DNA of 64,000 bases from Hyphomicrobium sp. MC1 (GCF_000253295.1 NC_015717.1:1550001-1614000); one strand, 5' to 3'. Shown: positions 35,129 to 44,040, counted from the stretch's first letter. Numbers and translations: made by a program. The notes: generated by a model not told the origin, from the sequence alone.

Positions 35129-36093
35129 TGCGCTACATTCCGACCCTTGAACGGTCGCCGACAGACGTTTCGAAAGCCGACGGAGAATTTGCCAGTGCGG
35201 TGATCGAGGGGCTGTCGCTCCTTCAAAAGGAGCTTCCGTGCCGTTATTTCTACGACGCGCGGGGGAGCTTGCTGTTTGAGGAAATCACGCGTCTTCCCGA
35301 ATACTATCCGACTCGAACGGAAGCGCAGATTCTCCGGGTTGCAGCCTGCGATCTCGTGGCCGATTTTTCGGACGGCAATCTCTTTGTCGAATTCGGCTCG
35401 GGTTCGAGCTTGAAAACTGAGATCCTGCTGGATTGTGTCGATGCTGATATCGTCTACGTGCCTATCGACGTATCGGAAACGGCATTGGCAGATGCGGTGG
35501 TGCGTCTTGCTCTGCGCTATCCGTCGCTCGAAGTACGGCCGCTGGTGGCAAATTTTTCCGAGATGAAAGGTCTGCCACGCGATCTTTCCGGGCGTCGCGC
35601 GGTTGGCTTTTTCCCAGGCTCGACGATTGGCAATTTGGCGCCGGAGGAGGCCGAGGGGTTGCTCGCTGGCTTCAAGCGTGTTCTGGGCAAGCGCGGACGG
35701 CTGGTCATCGGCGTCGATCTGAAGAAGGACGAGCAGACGCTCACCCGCGCTTATGACGACGATGCAGGTGTTACGGCGGCTTTCAATTTGAATTTGCTGT
35801 CACGCATCAATCGTGAGCTTGGCGGCACGTTCGATCTGGGCGCGTTCAGGCATCGTGCCATCTATAATTCGGATGCAGGCCGGATCGAGATGCACGTCGT
35901 CAGCGATCGTGCGCAAGATGTGGCCGTGTGCGGAAGGGTGTTTCATTTTCGCGAAGGCGAGAGCATTCACACGGAGAATTCCTACAAATATACCATTCCG
36001 GAATTCCGCGATCTGGCAGTGCGTGCAGGGTGGCACGCAGAACGTGTCTGGACCGATGAAGCCAATCGTTTCAGTGTGCACGAACTCGTCTGA
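35128..36093 (+). CDS. egtD: L-histidine N(alpha)-methyltransferase EgtD
   Basis: A 321-residue SAM-dependent methyltransferase that trimethylates histidine to hercynine, the substrate of EgtB. It shows CRYFYDARGSLLFEEIT and LPEYYPTRTEAQIL at the N terminus, the SAM motif FVEFGSGSSLKTE, and FFPGSTIGNL. The ATG at 35128 overlaps the egtB stop; a TTG one codon upstream is possible. The pair makes the antioxidant thiol ergothioneine. Confidence 0.94.
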   Translation: MRYIPTLERSPTDVSKADGEFASAVIEGLSLLQKELPCRYFYDARGSLLFEEITRLPEYYPTRTEAQILRVAACDLVADFSDGNLFVEFGSGSSLKTEILLDCVDADIVYVPIDVSETALADAVVRLALRYPSLEVRPLVANFSEMKGLPRDLSGRRAVGFFPGSTIGNLAPEEAEGLLAGFKRVLGKRGRLVIGVDLKKDEQTLTRAYDDDAGVTAAFNLNLLSRINRELGGTFDLGAFRHRAIYNSDAGRIEMHVVSDRAQDVAVCGRVFHFREGESIHTENSYKYTIPEFRDLAVRAGWHAERVWTDEANRFSVHELV

Positions 36094-36254
36094 TCGTCAG
36101 GCAGAGATTTGTTGCATTGCCGATGTCCCCCGTCTTTGCTGCCGCCATTGAACGATGGAGGTGGCGTGGCCTTGCGTCTTCGGAGCGCGACGTATAATCG
36201 GAAACCGGTGGCCTGGATCGGGAACCAATGCGGTTCTGGGCCATTTAAGGTCGT

Positions 36255-36692
36255 ATGGGGGAAGGGAGACGCAAAATCGAACCGGCGCCCGCAGGAAAGG
36301 GCCAGGTCCTGGCACAGCGTTCGATATTGGTCGTGGAAGACGAAGTTCTTATCCGGCTGCATCTGGCGGAGGAGCTTCGGGCTTCCGGATACAATGTTAT
36401 CGAGGCCGCGACCGGGGACGAGGCGATAACGCTGTTGTCGAGCGTCGACGACATCGGCTTGCTGTTGACCGATATTCGCATGCCCGGAAATGTCGATGGT
36501 ATAGCGCTGGCCAACTGGACACGCAGTCAGTTCCCTTCGATCAAAATCGTTCTCATTTCCACGGAAATTCGTGCTGGAAGTCCGGTCGAATTCGATGCCT
36601 GTTTTACGAAACCGGTGCGTTTCGTCGAGTTGATCCAATGCGTCCGAAAGTTGCTTCCCGAGACGGAACAGGGCCATTCCCACGGTCGTTAG
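36255..36692 (+). CDS. Single-domain response regulator (receiver)
   Basis: A 145-residue stand-alone CheY-like receiver. The acidic pair is in LVVEDEVLIR, the phosphoacceptor Asp in LLTDIRMPG, the conserved Thr/Ser in VLIST and the Lys in FTKPV. There is no output domain. No histidine kinase lies nearby. It is followed six bases later by a related but degenerate receiver, suggesting tandem duplication. Confidence 0.88.
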   Translation: MGEGRRKIEPAPAGKGQVLAQRSILVVEDEVLIRLHLAEELRASGYNVIEAATGDEAITLLSSVDDIGLLLTDIRMPGNVDGIALANWTRSQFPSIKIVLISTEIRAGSPVEFDACFTKPVRFVELIQCVRKLLPETEQGHSHGR

Positions 36693-36698
36693 AGGGGA

Positions 36699-37115
36699 GT
36701 GATTGAACAAGCGACCAAACAGAAAACTCTCGCGACGGTCCTTGTCGTTGAAGGTGCCGTGCTCGTGCGGATGGCGATTGCGGGATACCTTCGTGAGTGC
36801 GGGTATCGCGTCATTGAGGCGTCGACGAGCGATGAAGCACTGCTTGTGCTTGATCGCAGTCACATTCGGGTTGACGTAATTTTCAGTGCCGTCGATGTTT
36901 CAGGGGCGCTCGATGGGTTCGCGCTGACCCGGTGGGTGCGGAGCAACCGTCATCAGACCAAAATCGTAATGGCAGGTTCTCCCAAGAGCGCATCCGCTGC
37001 GGCCGGAAAGCTTTGCGAAGAGGGGCCGCATCTGAAAAAGCCGTATGAGCCACAGGCCGTCGAAGACTATATTCGCCGCTTGCTCGCGCTTGCGCAATCC
37101 ACTGAGCCGCAGTGA
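36699..37115 (+). CDS. Degenerate receiver-like protein (pseudo-receiver)
   Basis: A 138-residue receiver-fold protein paralogous to its upstream neighbour: VLVVEGAVLVRMAIAGYL aligns with LVVEDEVLIRLHLAEEL. The acidic pair is replaced by Gly-Ala, and the phosphoacceptor position aligned to TDIRMPG reads SAVDVSG, with Ala for Asp. The LKKPYEPQ lysine motif is kept. It is unlikely to be phosphorylated in the usual way and may act as a constitutive binding partner. It starts at a GTG (36699). Confidence 0.75.
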   Translation: MIEQATKQKTLATVLVVEGAVLVRMAIAGYLRECGYRVIEASTSDEALLVLDRSHIRVDVIFSAVDVSGALDGFALTRWVRSNRHQTKIVMAGSPKSASAAAGKLCEEGPHLKKPYEPQAVEDYIRRLLALAQSTEPQ

Positions 37116-37188
37116 GCGTAAAGGCTTGATCCACCGTTAACAAATTGGCCGCGTTGCATTTCTTGCCATCGCGTGTTGCTATCGGCTG

Positions 37189-37896
37189 GTGGCAAGCGAG
37201 GTGGAATCGGCCGTGGTTCAGACCAGTTGCACTGTTAGCACGCACGCGCTCCCGAAAGCGCCGTGGTATGCGGGATCGTGGGCTGCGGGATTATCCGTCT
37301 TTCTGGCTACCGTCGGTCTGATACTCGCGGCCACTTGCCCGGCCGAGGCGCACCATCCCCGCAAGAGCACGGACAAAACTTCTGGTATCTCGATCCCGAA
37401 TCTTACGCACGGACAGTTGCACGTGCTGACGCGGTATCAATCGGCAATCATGAGCCTTGCGAACCGCCAAGTCCGTCCAAGCCTCGAAGCTCGAACGCTC
37501 CAGAATTTCGTTAACCTGCAGCTGGCGTACTGTCTCTGGGGCTTGGTGCCGGGAAGCATTTCCGACGAGGCCAGCCCGTTCAACGAATGCTCGCACGCAT
37601 ATCTTGCCGCGACCAAGTTGCTTTTGGAGCGGCTTCAGCGAGCGGACGACACGCGCGCGAAGGCCGACGCGCTGGCTGACCAGATCAATCTCGCGATGCT
37701 GGAAGATGCGACTGCGCTCGAAATTTGCAGCAACAGCTTTGAGCCTTTTAACACCGCGCAGATCATCATGCCGATGTGGGCCGATATGACCTTCAATCCG
37801 CTCGGAATCCTGCTCGGCTGTTTTATCTTTGGGGCATCGGCCGGCGGCTTGGCGATGGCTCGCGGCGGCCGTCGGTCAGCTCCGAGCGCGCAGTGA
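37189..37896 (+). CDS. Hypothetical membrane protein
   Basis: A 235-residue protein with an N-terminal hydrophobic segment (about 31-50, VFLATVGLILAATC), a helical middle domain (HGQLHVLTRYQSAIMSLANR through LLLERLQRADD) and a second hydrophobic segment near the C terminus (LGILLGCFIFGASAGG). Four cysteines lie in the middle and C-terminal parts. No family is recognised. It starts at a GTG at 37189 and heads a same-strand run towards copper-related genes, so a link to metal handling or respiration is possible but unproven. Confidence 0.6.
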   Translation: MASEVESAVVQTSCTVSTHALPKAPWYAGSWAAGLSVFLATVGLILAATCPAEAHHPRKSTDKTSGISIPNLTHGQLHVLTRYQSAIMSLANRQVRPSLEARTLQNFVNLQLAYCLWGLVPGSISDEASPFNECSHAYLAATKLLLERLQRADDTRAKADALADQINLAMLEDATALEICSNSFEPFNTAQIIMPMWADMTFNPLGILLGCFIFGASAGGLAMARGGRRSAPSAQ

Positions 37897-37978
37897 TCGA
37901 AGGCGGATGCGTCCGGTTTTTCGGCTCGGCGCATTCCAGGCATTGATTAATCGGTGCGCAAATGCTGCTAGTAGCGGC

Positions 37979-38368
37979 ATGACGATACGACGTATCCAGC
38001 GGTTTCGAATGCTCGTCGGCGCCCTTGCCATCCTGGGCGCTGCTTTGAACGCGTGGGTTCTAGCGGTCCACATCACATCTGTCGCGCTGACGTCGATGCG
38101 AGCCAACGGCGGCGGGGTCGTCATTTGCGGCCAGAGTGGAACCAGGACGGCTCCCTGGTCCGATGACGGTAAGTCGGTCCCACGGAAGCATTGCCCCATT
38201 TGCTCAGGCTTGGCGGCGCTACACTTCGGCGTTTTAAGCGATCCAGGTCTCAATGTTCCTCTGCGCGCCACATCCATGCGCGTCGTCTCGGAGACGGCAG
38301 AGGCGCACGTTCTCGACCGCCGGCCCGACCGGCTTCTCAATCGCGGTCCGCCATCGCTGCGTGCCTGA
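37979..38368 (+). CDS. DUF2946-like membrane protein
   Basis: A 129-residue protein with one N-terminal TM segment (about 11-35), followed by VICGQSG and the cysteine motif KHCPICSG. This follows the DUF2946 pattern of TM plus IC...HCxxC. The family commonly neighbours copper chaperone and TonB receptor genes. Two further, more typical members lie at 39259 and 40300. Confidence 0.65.
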   Translation: MTIRRIQRFRMLVGALAILGAALNAWVLAVHITSVALTSMRANGGGVVICGQSGTRTAPWSDDGKSVPRKHCPICSGLAALHFGVLSDPGLNVPLRATSMRVVSETAEAHVLDRRPDRLLNRGPPSLRA

Positions 38369-38511
38369 GCGTCCGAGCGTTCAGCAGACATCAAGCTCTA
38401 CGCGCGCAAGACTGTCGCCAAAGGGTGCCGGTCTCGTATCGCTGCCCATAAGGGTCTGGCGGATACAGCGCGTTCCAAACTCAAACATTTAGCATTCGCA
38501 TTGGAGAACTC

Positions 38512-39048
38512 ATGAAACGGTTGATGATGGCGTTGGCGCTTGTGGTTGCGTGCAGCACGCCCGGAATGGCGCACAAGTTCGAAAAGGACGGCATTGCGAT
38601 CAAGCATCCGTGGACGCGTGCGACGGCACCAGGCGCCGCGGTGGGCGTCGGTTATCTGACGATCACCAACACCGGCAAAGAACCCGACACGATGATGGGC
38701 GGGACGTTCGAAGGCGCAGGCAACGTCGAAATTCACGAGATGAAGATGGACGGCGACAAGATGCTGATGCGTCAGCTGAAGGATGGTCTGGAGATCAAGC
38801 CCGGCGAGACAGTCAAGTTCAGTCCTGGTGGCTATCATCTCATGTTTACGGGACTGAAGACGCCGATTGCGCAGGGACCCAACATCAAGGGGTCTCTAAC
38901 CTTTAAAAAGGCTGGCACGATCGATGTGACCTACAAAGTGGAATCGATCGGCGCAATGACGAGTGGTGACGGAGATCACGGTGCCATGAAAATGGACGGC
39001 ACGATGAAGATGGACGACACTGATATGAAGCACGAGCACGCGCAGTGA
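38512..39048 (+). CDS. Copper chaperone PCu(A)C
   Basis: A 178-residue periplasmic copper(I) chaperone with a signal peptide (about residues 1-20, ending GMAHKF). The PCu(A)C core includes HPWTRATAPGAAVGVGYLTI, the ligand-bearing VEIHEMKMDGDKMLMR, and GGYHLMFTGLK. The C terminus is an extended Met/His/Asp-rich tail (HGAMKMDGTMKMDDTDMKHEH) likely to bind extra copper. Family members deliver copper to cytochrome oxidase CuA or CuB sites. It sits among DUF2946 genes upstream of an oxidase-like operon. Confidence 0.92.
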   Translation: MKRLMMALALVVACSTPGMAHKFEKDGIAIKHPWTRATAPGAAVGVGYLTITNTGKEPDTMMGGTFEGAGNVEIHEMKMDGDKMLMRQLKDGLEIKPGETVKFSPGGYHLMFTGLKTPIAQGPNIKGSLTFKKAGTIDVTYKVESIGAMTSGDGDHGAMKMDGTMKMDDTDMKHEHAQ

Positions 39049-39258
39049 TACTGACGTGTGTCAGTTTTCGTGACTTGGCAAGTTTGCGATCGGACAGCGG
39101 CGATGTCGGCTCGTTGCTGTCCGACCAATTGTCGTAGTCTAGCTTTTCGATCTCGCAAATTCCGAGTTGCGCTCTCGGGTTTGTTTTCATTCGCAAAATC
39201 GATCAAATTGACGGTGCAGTCGCGACGTTTGAGCGCTTGACTTAGACCTCACCGGGTT

Positions 39259-39654
39259 GTGAACGTCGACGTCATGGGCTGGCTTCGTCGCAATGACTTG
39301 ACGCGCGGATTGCTGTTTGCACTCTATGTGCTCGCAGCGGCGACGTTTGGCTTTGCGCATAAACCGATCACGCCCGCGTCAAATGTCGACCTCGCCGCGT
39401 ATGCGTTGCCCGATGGCTCGCTTCCTTTCATTTGCGGAGGAGGCAAGGGCGTGCCGGGCGGTAAGCATGCCTGCTCGGCGTGTGCGGCATGTCTGTTGTC
39501 GGCTGCGCCGGGACTCATCACCGAGCACGACAGGCAGCTATCCGTCGCTCAACGCTTTGTCGTTGAGGCGTGGCCTGATGGCTATCGCGCCGATGTCGGC
39601 GCCGATTGGCCGCCGAACTTCCGTTCGCGGGCGCCTCCTTATCCTGATGTCTAA
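39259..39654 (+). CDS. DUF2946-like protein
   Basis: A 131-residue protein with an N-terminal TM segment (LLFALYVLAAATFGFAH), AYALPDGSLPFICGG and the cysteine cluster HACSACAACLL. It shares AYALPDGSLPxIC with the 40300 gene, so the two are close paralogues. The probable start is a GTG at 39259. Cysteines are spaced for metal binding; with PCu(A)C nearby, copper is the likely ligand (inference). Confidence 0.72.
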   Translation: MNVDVMGWLRRNDLTRGLLFALYVLAAATFGFAHKPITPASNVDLAAYALPDGSLPFICGGGKGVPGGKHACSACAACLLSAAPGLITEHDRQLSVAQRFVVEAWPDGYRADVGADWPPNFRSRAPPYPDV

Positions 39655-39730
39655 TTGCTAAGGCCGCGGCGGCGTGGAGTTCAACTCTGCAAAGCTGCGT
39701 CGCATCGGATTCAGCATTTGTGAGGCCGTC

Positions 39731-40303
39731 ATGTCTTCGCCATGTGCAACAGCGCATGCGCAGTCACAGAGGGGCTGCGCGCGGGAGCGCGTATCGTTTG
39801 TTGTTGTTCCAAATCAGAGTCTAAGCGATCGCGGGGCTTATATGCTCTACGGCGCGCTTAGCGGAGCGGTCGCTATTTTTCAGGCGCCGTTTCTCATGCG
39901 AGGTTACTGGCCGGTTACGATGTTTTCCGTCATCGATTTATTGGGAATGGTGTTTGCCATCCACGCCTTTCGGCTTTGCCAGCAGGAGCGGCGGGAGGAA
40001 ATCGTCGTTGAAGATGGCGCCGTCAACATTCGCCGTTTTGCCTTCGGAAAATCCGTCCGCGAGCTTCGGCTTGCGTGTTATGGCCTGAAGCTTATCCGTT
40101 CCGATGATCCTGACTTTGGTTGCCGTCGTCTCGCCTTTTCCGTTCGAGGAAAGCGCGAGGAGATTGCGCGCGATCTCTCGCCAGCGGAGCGGGCAAGCTT
40201 TGCCGATGTGTTGTGGCAGAGCCTGCGGCGCTATTCCGTTCCGCTTAGCACCGAAATGGCCTTTGGCTGGTCACTCTTTACCAAAGGGCCGTACGCGCCA
40301 TGA
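39731..40303 (+). CDS. DUF2244 domain-containing membrane protein
   Basis: A 190-residue protein with two TM helices (about 37-55 and 63-83; LSGAVAIFQAPFL, TMFSVIDLLGMVFAI). A soluble C-terminal part (REEIVVEDGAVNIRRF) matches the DUF2244 family, which often lies near cytochrome oxidase genes. The ATG at 39731 is preferred over the GTG at 39674. Its stop overlaps the next start (ATGA), coupling it to the second DUF2946 gene. Confidence 0.75.
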   Translation: MSSPCATAHAQSQRGCARERVSFVVVPNQSLSDRGAYMLYGALSGAVAIFQAPFLMRGYWPVTMFSVIDLLGMVFAIHAFRLCQQERREEIVVEDGAVNIRRFAFGKSVRELRLACYGLKLIRSDDPDFGCRRLAFSVRGKREEIARDLSPAERASFADVLWQSLRRYSVPLSTEMAFGWSLFTKGPYAP

Positions 40304-40689
40304 CGTTCGGAGACATCGGGCGCCGCGTGGAGACACGGACGGCCAGAAGCGTGTTGTTGGCGCTGTATGCGCTGGCGTGCGTGTTCTCGGTCAGCATTTC
40401 CAAGCCGCATCCCGTGCGGCCACCCATTGATGCAAGCGCGTACGCATTGCCCGACGGATCGCTACCGCCAATCTGCTCGCCAGCGAACAGGGACGGGCAT
40501 GTCGGCGCGTACGGCGATGCTTGCGGGCTGTGCTGTCTCGCCAAGCTCTCTGGGCTGCAGCCGCCGGGCGCGAGAGATCTCGTGCCGGCCAGAAGCGCCG
40601 GCGAACGTCTGGCGATTGCGAATGTCGCATTTCGCGAGCCAGCGCAGCGCTTCGCAGCGTTGGGCGCGCGAGGACCGCCGATGATTTGA
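40300..40689 (+). CDS. DUF2946-like protein
   Basis: A 129-residue paralogue of the 39259 product. It has an N-terminal TM segment (VLLALYALACVFSVSI), AYALPDGSLPPICSP and a CGLCCLAKL cysteine cluster. The C-terminal third is divergent. It is translationally coupled to the DUF2244 gene and precedes the bd-like oxidase operon by 102 bases. Confidence 0.7.
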   Translation: MTFGDIGRRVETRTARSVLLALYALACVFSVSISKPHPVRPPIDASAYALPDGSLPPICSPANRDGHVGAYGDACGLCCLAKLSGLQPPGARDLVPARSAGERLAIANVAFREPAQRFAALGARGPPMI

Positions 40690-40791
40690 AGCACCATTAA
40701 TCACAGGGAAGCGTCTTCGCAGTCCTAGCCATCGACGTGGCTCGTACGCGAGCGCTCAACAATCACTAGCTTAAGGATTCAGGAAACCCTC

Positions 40792-42207
40792 ATGGACAGC
40801 ATGCTTGGCATGTATCCGACCTTTTACGTGCCCTACATCGGCACGGCATGGGTCATGGGGATCATCGGCGTCATTCACGTCGTTGCCTCCCACACTTCCG
40901 TCGGCGCAGCATTTTTGTTCGCGCTGCTAGAGACGAAAGCCTATCGGGACAAGCAGCCGCAATTGCTCGACTTCATCAAGCGTTACGGTCTGTTTCTTCT
41001 GGTCTTCTCCTACATCATCGGGTCGATCACGGGGCCGGGCATCTGGTACGCGATCACAGTCGCGAGCCCTCGCGGGGTCAGTGGCCTCATTCATAACTTC
41101 GTCTGGGTCTGGGCAGCGGAGTGGGTCTTCTTCACGGTCGAGGTCATCGGGGCATACGCGCTGGTCTACCTTGTGGGCAAGATTGATCCGATCTCGCATC
41201 TCAAACTGACGTGGTCGTTTGCGCTGGCGTCCTGGGGGACGATGCTGCTGATCGTCGGCATCCTGTCGTTCATGATGTGGCCGGGAAGCGATACTTGGTA
41301 TCAGACGGGTTCGACGAACGACGCCTTCTACAACATCAACTTCTTCGCGCACCTTGGCGTGCGAACGGGTTCGATGCTGGTCATGGCAGCTATCGTCGGC
41401 CTGATGGTTGTCCCAGGTGTCAAGGATAAGGCGCTCCGCGCGAGCGTCGTTCGCCTGATTGCGCCCGTGGGCCTCGTCGGCGGCCTCTTCTCCGTCGTCA
41501 TGTTCCTCTACTATCTGCAGACGCTACCGAACAATGCGCACGTCATGCTGCAGGCGCATCTTCTGCCGGTCTATGCCCACGCCATGATCGGGGTTGCGGC
41601 AGTCACGGCCGTCTATCTCATCTCGGCGATGCTTTGGCCGCAGATGGTTCGGCTTTGGGTGGCGGTACCGCTATTCCTGTTCATCGCCATTGTCGGCGTC
41701 TGGCCGGAGGAACGCATGCGTGAAAGCATGCGCAAGCCCTACGTGGCCGGGCAGTACATCTATGGCGACCAGGTGATCTCCCGCGATGTTCCGGGCAAGG
41801 GCATCGTCGGCGAAGTGGATACCATCGCGGAAAAGGGCTTCTTGAAAGTCCATCCGTTCATTCCGGACCGGTTGCGAAAAATTACCGACAGTAACAAGCT
41901 AGAGGTCGGCGAACTGCTGACCAAGATTGCGTGCTCGAATTGTCATTCGCTCGATCCGGGTGCGCCGCTTCGCAGCTTACCCGACATATTCCATCGCTCG
42001 ACGGATGAAGACATGATCGCAGCGTTCCTCAAGGGACCGCTACGGCACGGCAGCATTCCTTACATGCCGCGCATCGATCTTCCCGACGACGAGATCGGAG
42101 CGATCGCGCATTACATCGCCACTGTGGATGCAAAGGCCGGTCCCTTGAAGGAGGACACGACGCCAATTGCAGCCGCCGCGCCTAATCCCGAGACTAAGAA
42201 GGAATAG
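40792..42207 (+). CDS. Cytochrome bd-like subunit I with fused C-terminal c-type heme domain
   Basis: A 471-residue membrane protein with about nine TM helices followed by a soluble cytochrome c domain (CSNCH, residues 381-385). The first TM carries His29 and His34 (GVIHVVASHTSVGAAF). Glu110 and Glu117 (AAEWVFFTVEVIGAY) mimic the acidic pair of CydA (Glu99/Glu107 in E. coli). No Q-loop typical of quinol-oxidising CydA is obvious. I infer a bd-superfamily oxygen reductase or related complex fed by cytochrome c. The next two genes complete the operon. Confidence 0.72.
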   Translation: MDSMLGMYPTFYVPYIGTAWVMGIIGVIHVVASHTSVGAAFLFALLETKAYRDKQPQLLDFIKRYGLFLLVFSYIIGSITGPGIWYAITVASPRGVSGLIHNFVWVWAAEWVFFTVEVIGAYALVYLVGKIDPISHLKLTWSFALASWGTMLLIVGILSFMMWPGSDTWYQTGSTNDAFYNINFFAHLGVRTGSMLVMAAIVGLMVVPGVKDKALRASVVRLIAPVGLVGGLFSVVMFLYYLQTLPNNAHVMLQAHLLPVYAHAMIGVAAVTAVYLISAMLWPQMVRLWVAVPLFLFIAIVGVWPEERMRESMRKPYVAGQYIYGDQVISRDVPGKGIVGEVDTIAEKGFLKVHPFIPDRLRKITDSNKLEVGELLTKIACSNCHSLDPGAPLRSLPDIFHRSTDEDMIAAFLKGPLRHGSIPYMPRIDLPDDEIGAIAHYIATVDAKAGPLKEDTTPIAAAAPNPETKKE

Positions 42208-42212
42208 CAGAC

Positions 42213-43436
42213 ATGGATGTCGGCACAGTCATAAACACGATGAGGGATCCGGCAGGCGTGCCTGCGACACCCGTCGTGTTTCAAATTCTTGCCGTTGCGA
42301 CGTGGGTGTTTCACATCGCGTTCGTGATGTTGACGATGGGCACCGGTGTGCTCGCCGTATATGCGTTTTTCAGGCGGGCAACCGGTCCCTTCTGGGAGCA
42401 GCTATCGCTGGCGATGACGAAGGTCGCAAAGGTCAGCGTTTCGCTGCTGATCGTGCTCGGCGTTTCGCCGTTGCTCTTCACCCAGGTCATCTATGATCCG
42501 CAGTGGTACACGTCCAACGTGCTCTCGGCGGCCTGGGTGATCGGGTTCATCTTCACGCTGATCGTCGGCTATTGTCTTTGGTTCGTTTTTTATGAGGCGA
42601 ACCACGACGGCGCAAAGCAATACGTAGGCTTCTATGCTGTGATGAGCTTGGCGATTTTCGCGCTCGATGGCTTGATCATGCACGTCCTGGCTTATCAGGC
42701 CATCCTGCCCGGTGAGTGGATGTCGTGGTACGCGCCGGGTGGCGTCGTTGATACAAGCGGCACGAAGCTGCACGCAATCGAGTGGGCGCGCTATCTCTTC
42801 ATCATGAGCCTGTCGGCGCCTGCCGTCGGTCTCTTCCTGCTCGCCTACAGCGAATATCTCACGGTGCGTCGCGATAAGACGCGGGAATACCTCGAGTTCG
42901 CTCGCGACCTCGGGCGTAAGATCGCGGCGCGCGGTGCGATCATTTCGGCGCTTCTTGCCGTCTGGTGGCAATTTGACCTCCCGGCTTCGACCGGTCTGCG
43001 GTCACAGCCGCTCGGATGGTTGATCCCGGCCGGTCTCGTCATCCTGGCTTGGCTCGCCTCGCAACGGCATCCGCGGCTTCATGGCTACACCATGCTCAGT
43101 CTCGGCCTCGTGATGGTCGCTCTGCTCGCGATTTGGCGTGAGGTCATTCGCGTCGCGTACCTGAAGCCGTTCGGCTACAACGCCGACACTTACACGGTGC
43201 ACGCAGACTGGCCGTCAACGATCCTCTTCTTCTCGACGATCCTTGGCATCGGCAGCTTGGTGGGCGGGTACTACCTGACATTGCTCTACCGTGCAGGCCG
43301 GGTTGAGGGCGTCTATACCGCAGAAGCGCGGGTTGATCGGCTTGGCTCGGCGGCCGTCGCTGTCCTCGTTGTGTGGATTGGCGTGTTTTTCGTTTATGGC
43401 GTCGCGATCTGGCTTCGCAACGCGTTTCTCGCTTAG
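42213..43436 (+). CDS. Second membrane subunit of the bd-like complex
   Basis: A 407-residue protein with nine or so TM helices. The start resembles subunit I: a His in the first TM (ATWVFHIAFVMLTMGTGVLA, His34) followed by a long cytosolic loop. This suggests a CydA-related partner rather than a classical CydB. It lacks a CxxCH motif. It begins five bases after subunit I, with AAGGAATAG as ribosome-binding site, so the two are certainly co-expressed. Function is inferred from context. Confidence 0.68.
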   Translation: MDVGTVINTMRDPAGVPATPVVFQILAVATWVFHIAFVMLTMGTGVLAVYAFFRRATGPFWEQLSLAMTKVAKVSVSLLIVLGVSPLLFTQVIYDPQWYTSNVLSAAWVIGFIFTLIVGYCLWFVFYEANHDGAKQYVGFYAVMSLAIFALDGLIMHVLAYQAILPGEWMSWYAPGGVVDTSGTKLHAIEWARYLFIMSLSAPAVGLFLLAYSEYLTVRRDKTREYLEFARDLGRKIAARGAIISALLAVWWQFDLPASTGLRSQPLGWLIPAGLVILAWLASQRHPRLHGYTMLSLGLVMVALLAIWREVIRVAYLKPFGYNADTYTVHADWPSTILFFSTILGIGSLVGGYYLTLLYRAGRVEGVYTAEARVDRLGSAAVAVLVVWIGVFFVYGVAIWLRNAFLA

Positions 43437-43450
43437 GATCGGAGGATACA

Positions 43451-43795
43451 ATGGCGTTGATCAAACAGCGCGCCGTAGTCAGCTATATCGTGGCTGCATG
43501 CGCGATCGTTCAAACGGCTTCATACGCACAGGCTGCCGATCTGGCCGCCGGCCGAAAGCGGGCTGAAGTCTGCATGGCGTGTCATGGTGAAAATGGCATC
43601 AGCCAGATCCCGGGCATTCCAAGTCTCGCCGGACAGGACAACGACTATATCGTCTCGGCGCTAAAGGCGTATCGAGGCGGCACAGAGCGCACCAATCCGA
43701 CGATGGCGGAAATGGCAAAGCCTCTGAGCGATGCCGATATCGATAACCTTGCCGCGTTCTGGCATTCGCTCGCCTCGCCGTTGGCGCAGAAATAG
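43451..43795 (+). CDS. Periplasmic monoheme cytochrome c
   Basis: A 114-residue class I cytochrome c with a signal peptide (about residues 1-28, ending AQAAD), heme motif CMACH (41-45) and axial Met in NPTMAEMAKPLS. The pattern GENGISQIPGIPSLAGQ is typical of cytochrome c4/c553-like proteins. GGAGG lies five bases before the ATG. It is the last gene of the bd-like operon, followed by a strong terminator, and is a natural electron donor to the fused heme domain (inference). Confidence 0.9.
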   Translation: MALIKQRAVVSYIVAACAIVQTASYAQAADLAAGRKRAEVCMACHGENGISQIPGIPSLAGQDNDYIVSALKAYRGGTERTNPTMAEMAKPLSDADIDNLAAFWHSLASPLAQK

Positions 43796-43866
43796 CAAAC
43801 GATCCCGATCCACGGAGAGGCAAGTCTCTTGCATCTTCATGATCCGAAGCGGGGCCGAAATCGCGG

Positions 43867-43901
43867 ATGGCAGTCGCTTTTACAGGCGGCTGCCATTTTT
43901 T
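43867..43901 (+). terminator. Rho-independent terminator of the bd-like operon
   Basis: ATGGCAGTCGC pairs with GCGGCTGCCAT (one G-T wobble) around an eight-base loop and is followed by a run of T. It lies 71 bases after the cytochrome c stop. Confidence 0.85.
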
Positions 43902-44040
43902 GTGGCTATTGAACGACAATAGCCGGCCGCTAAGCGCCAACCTGCGCCGTTTTGTCGATCTTCTGACTGGAGATTTTGTAATCCGGCTCTACATCTCCTT
44001 GCGATGCCCTCGAAGCGACATCAGCCAAGGAGTTTTTCCC

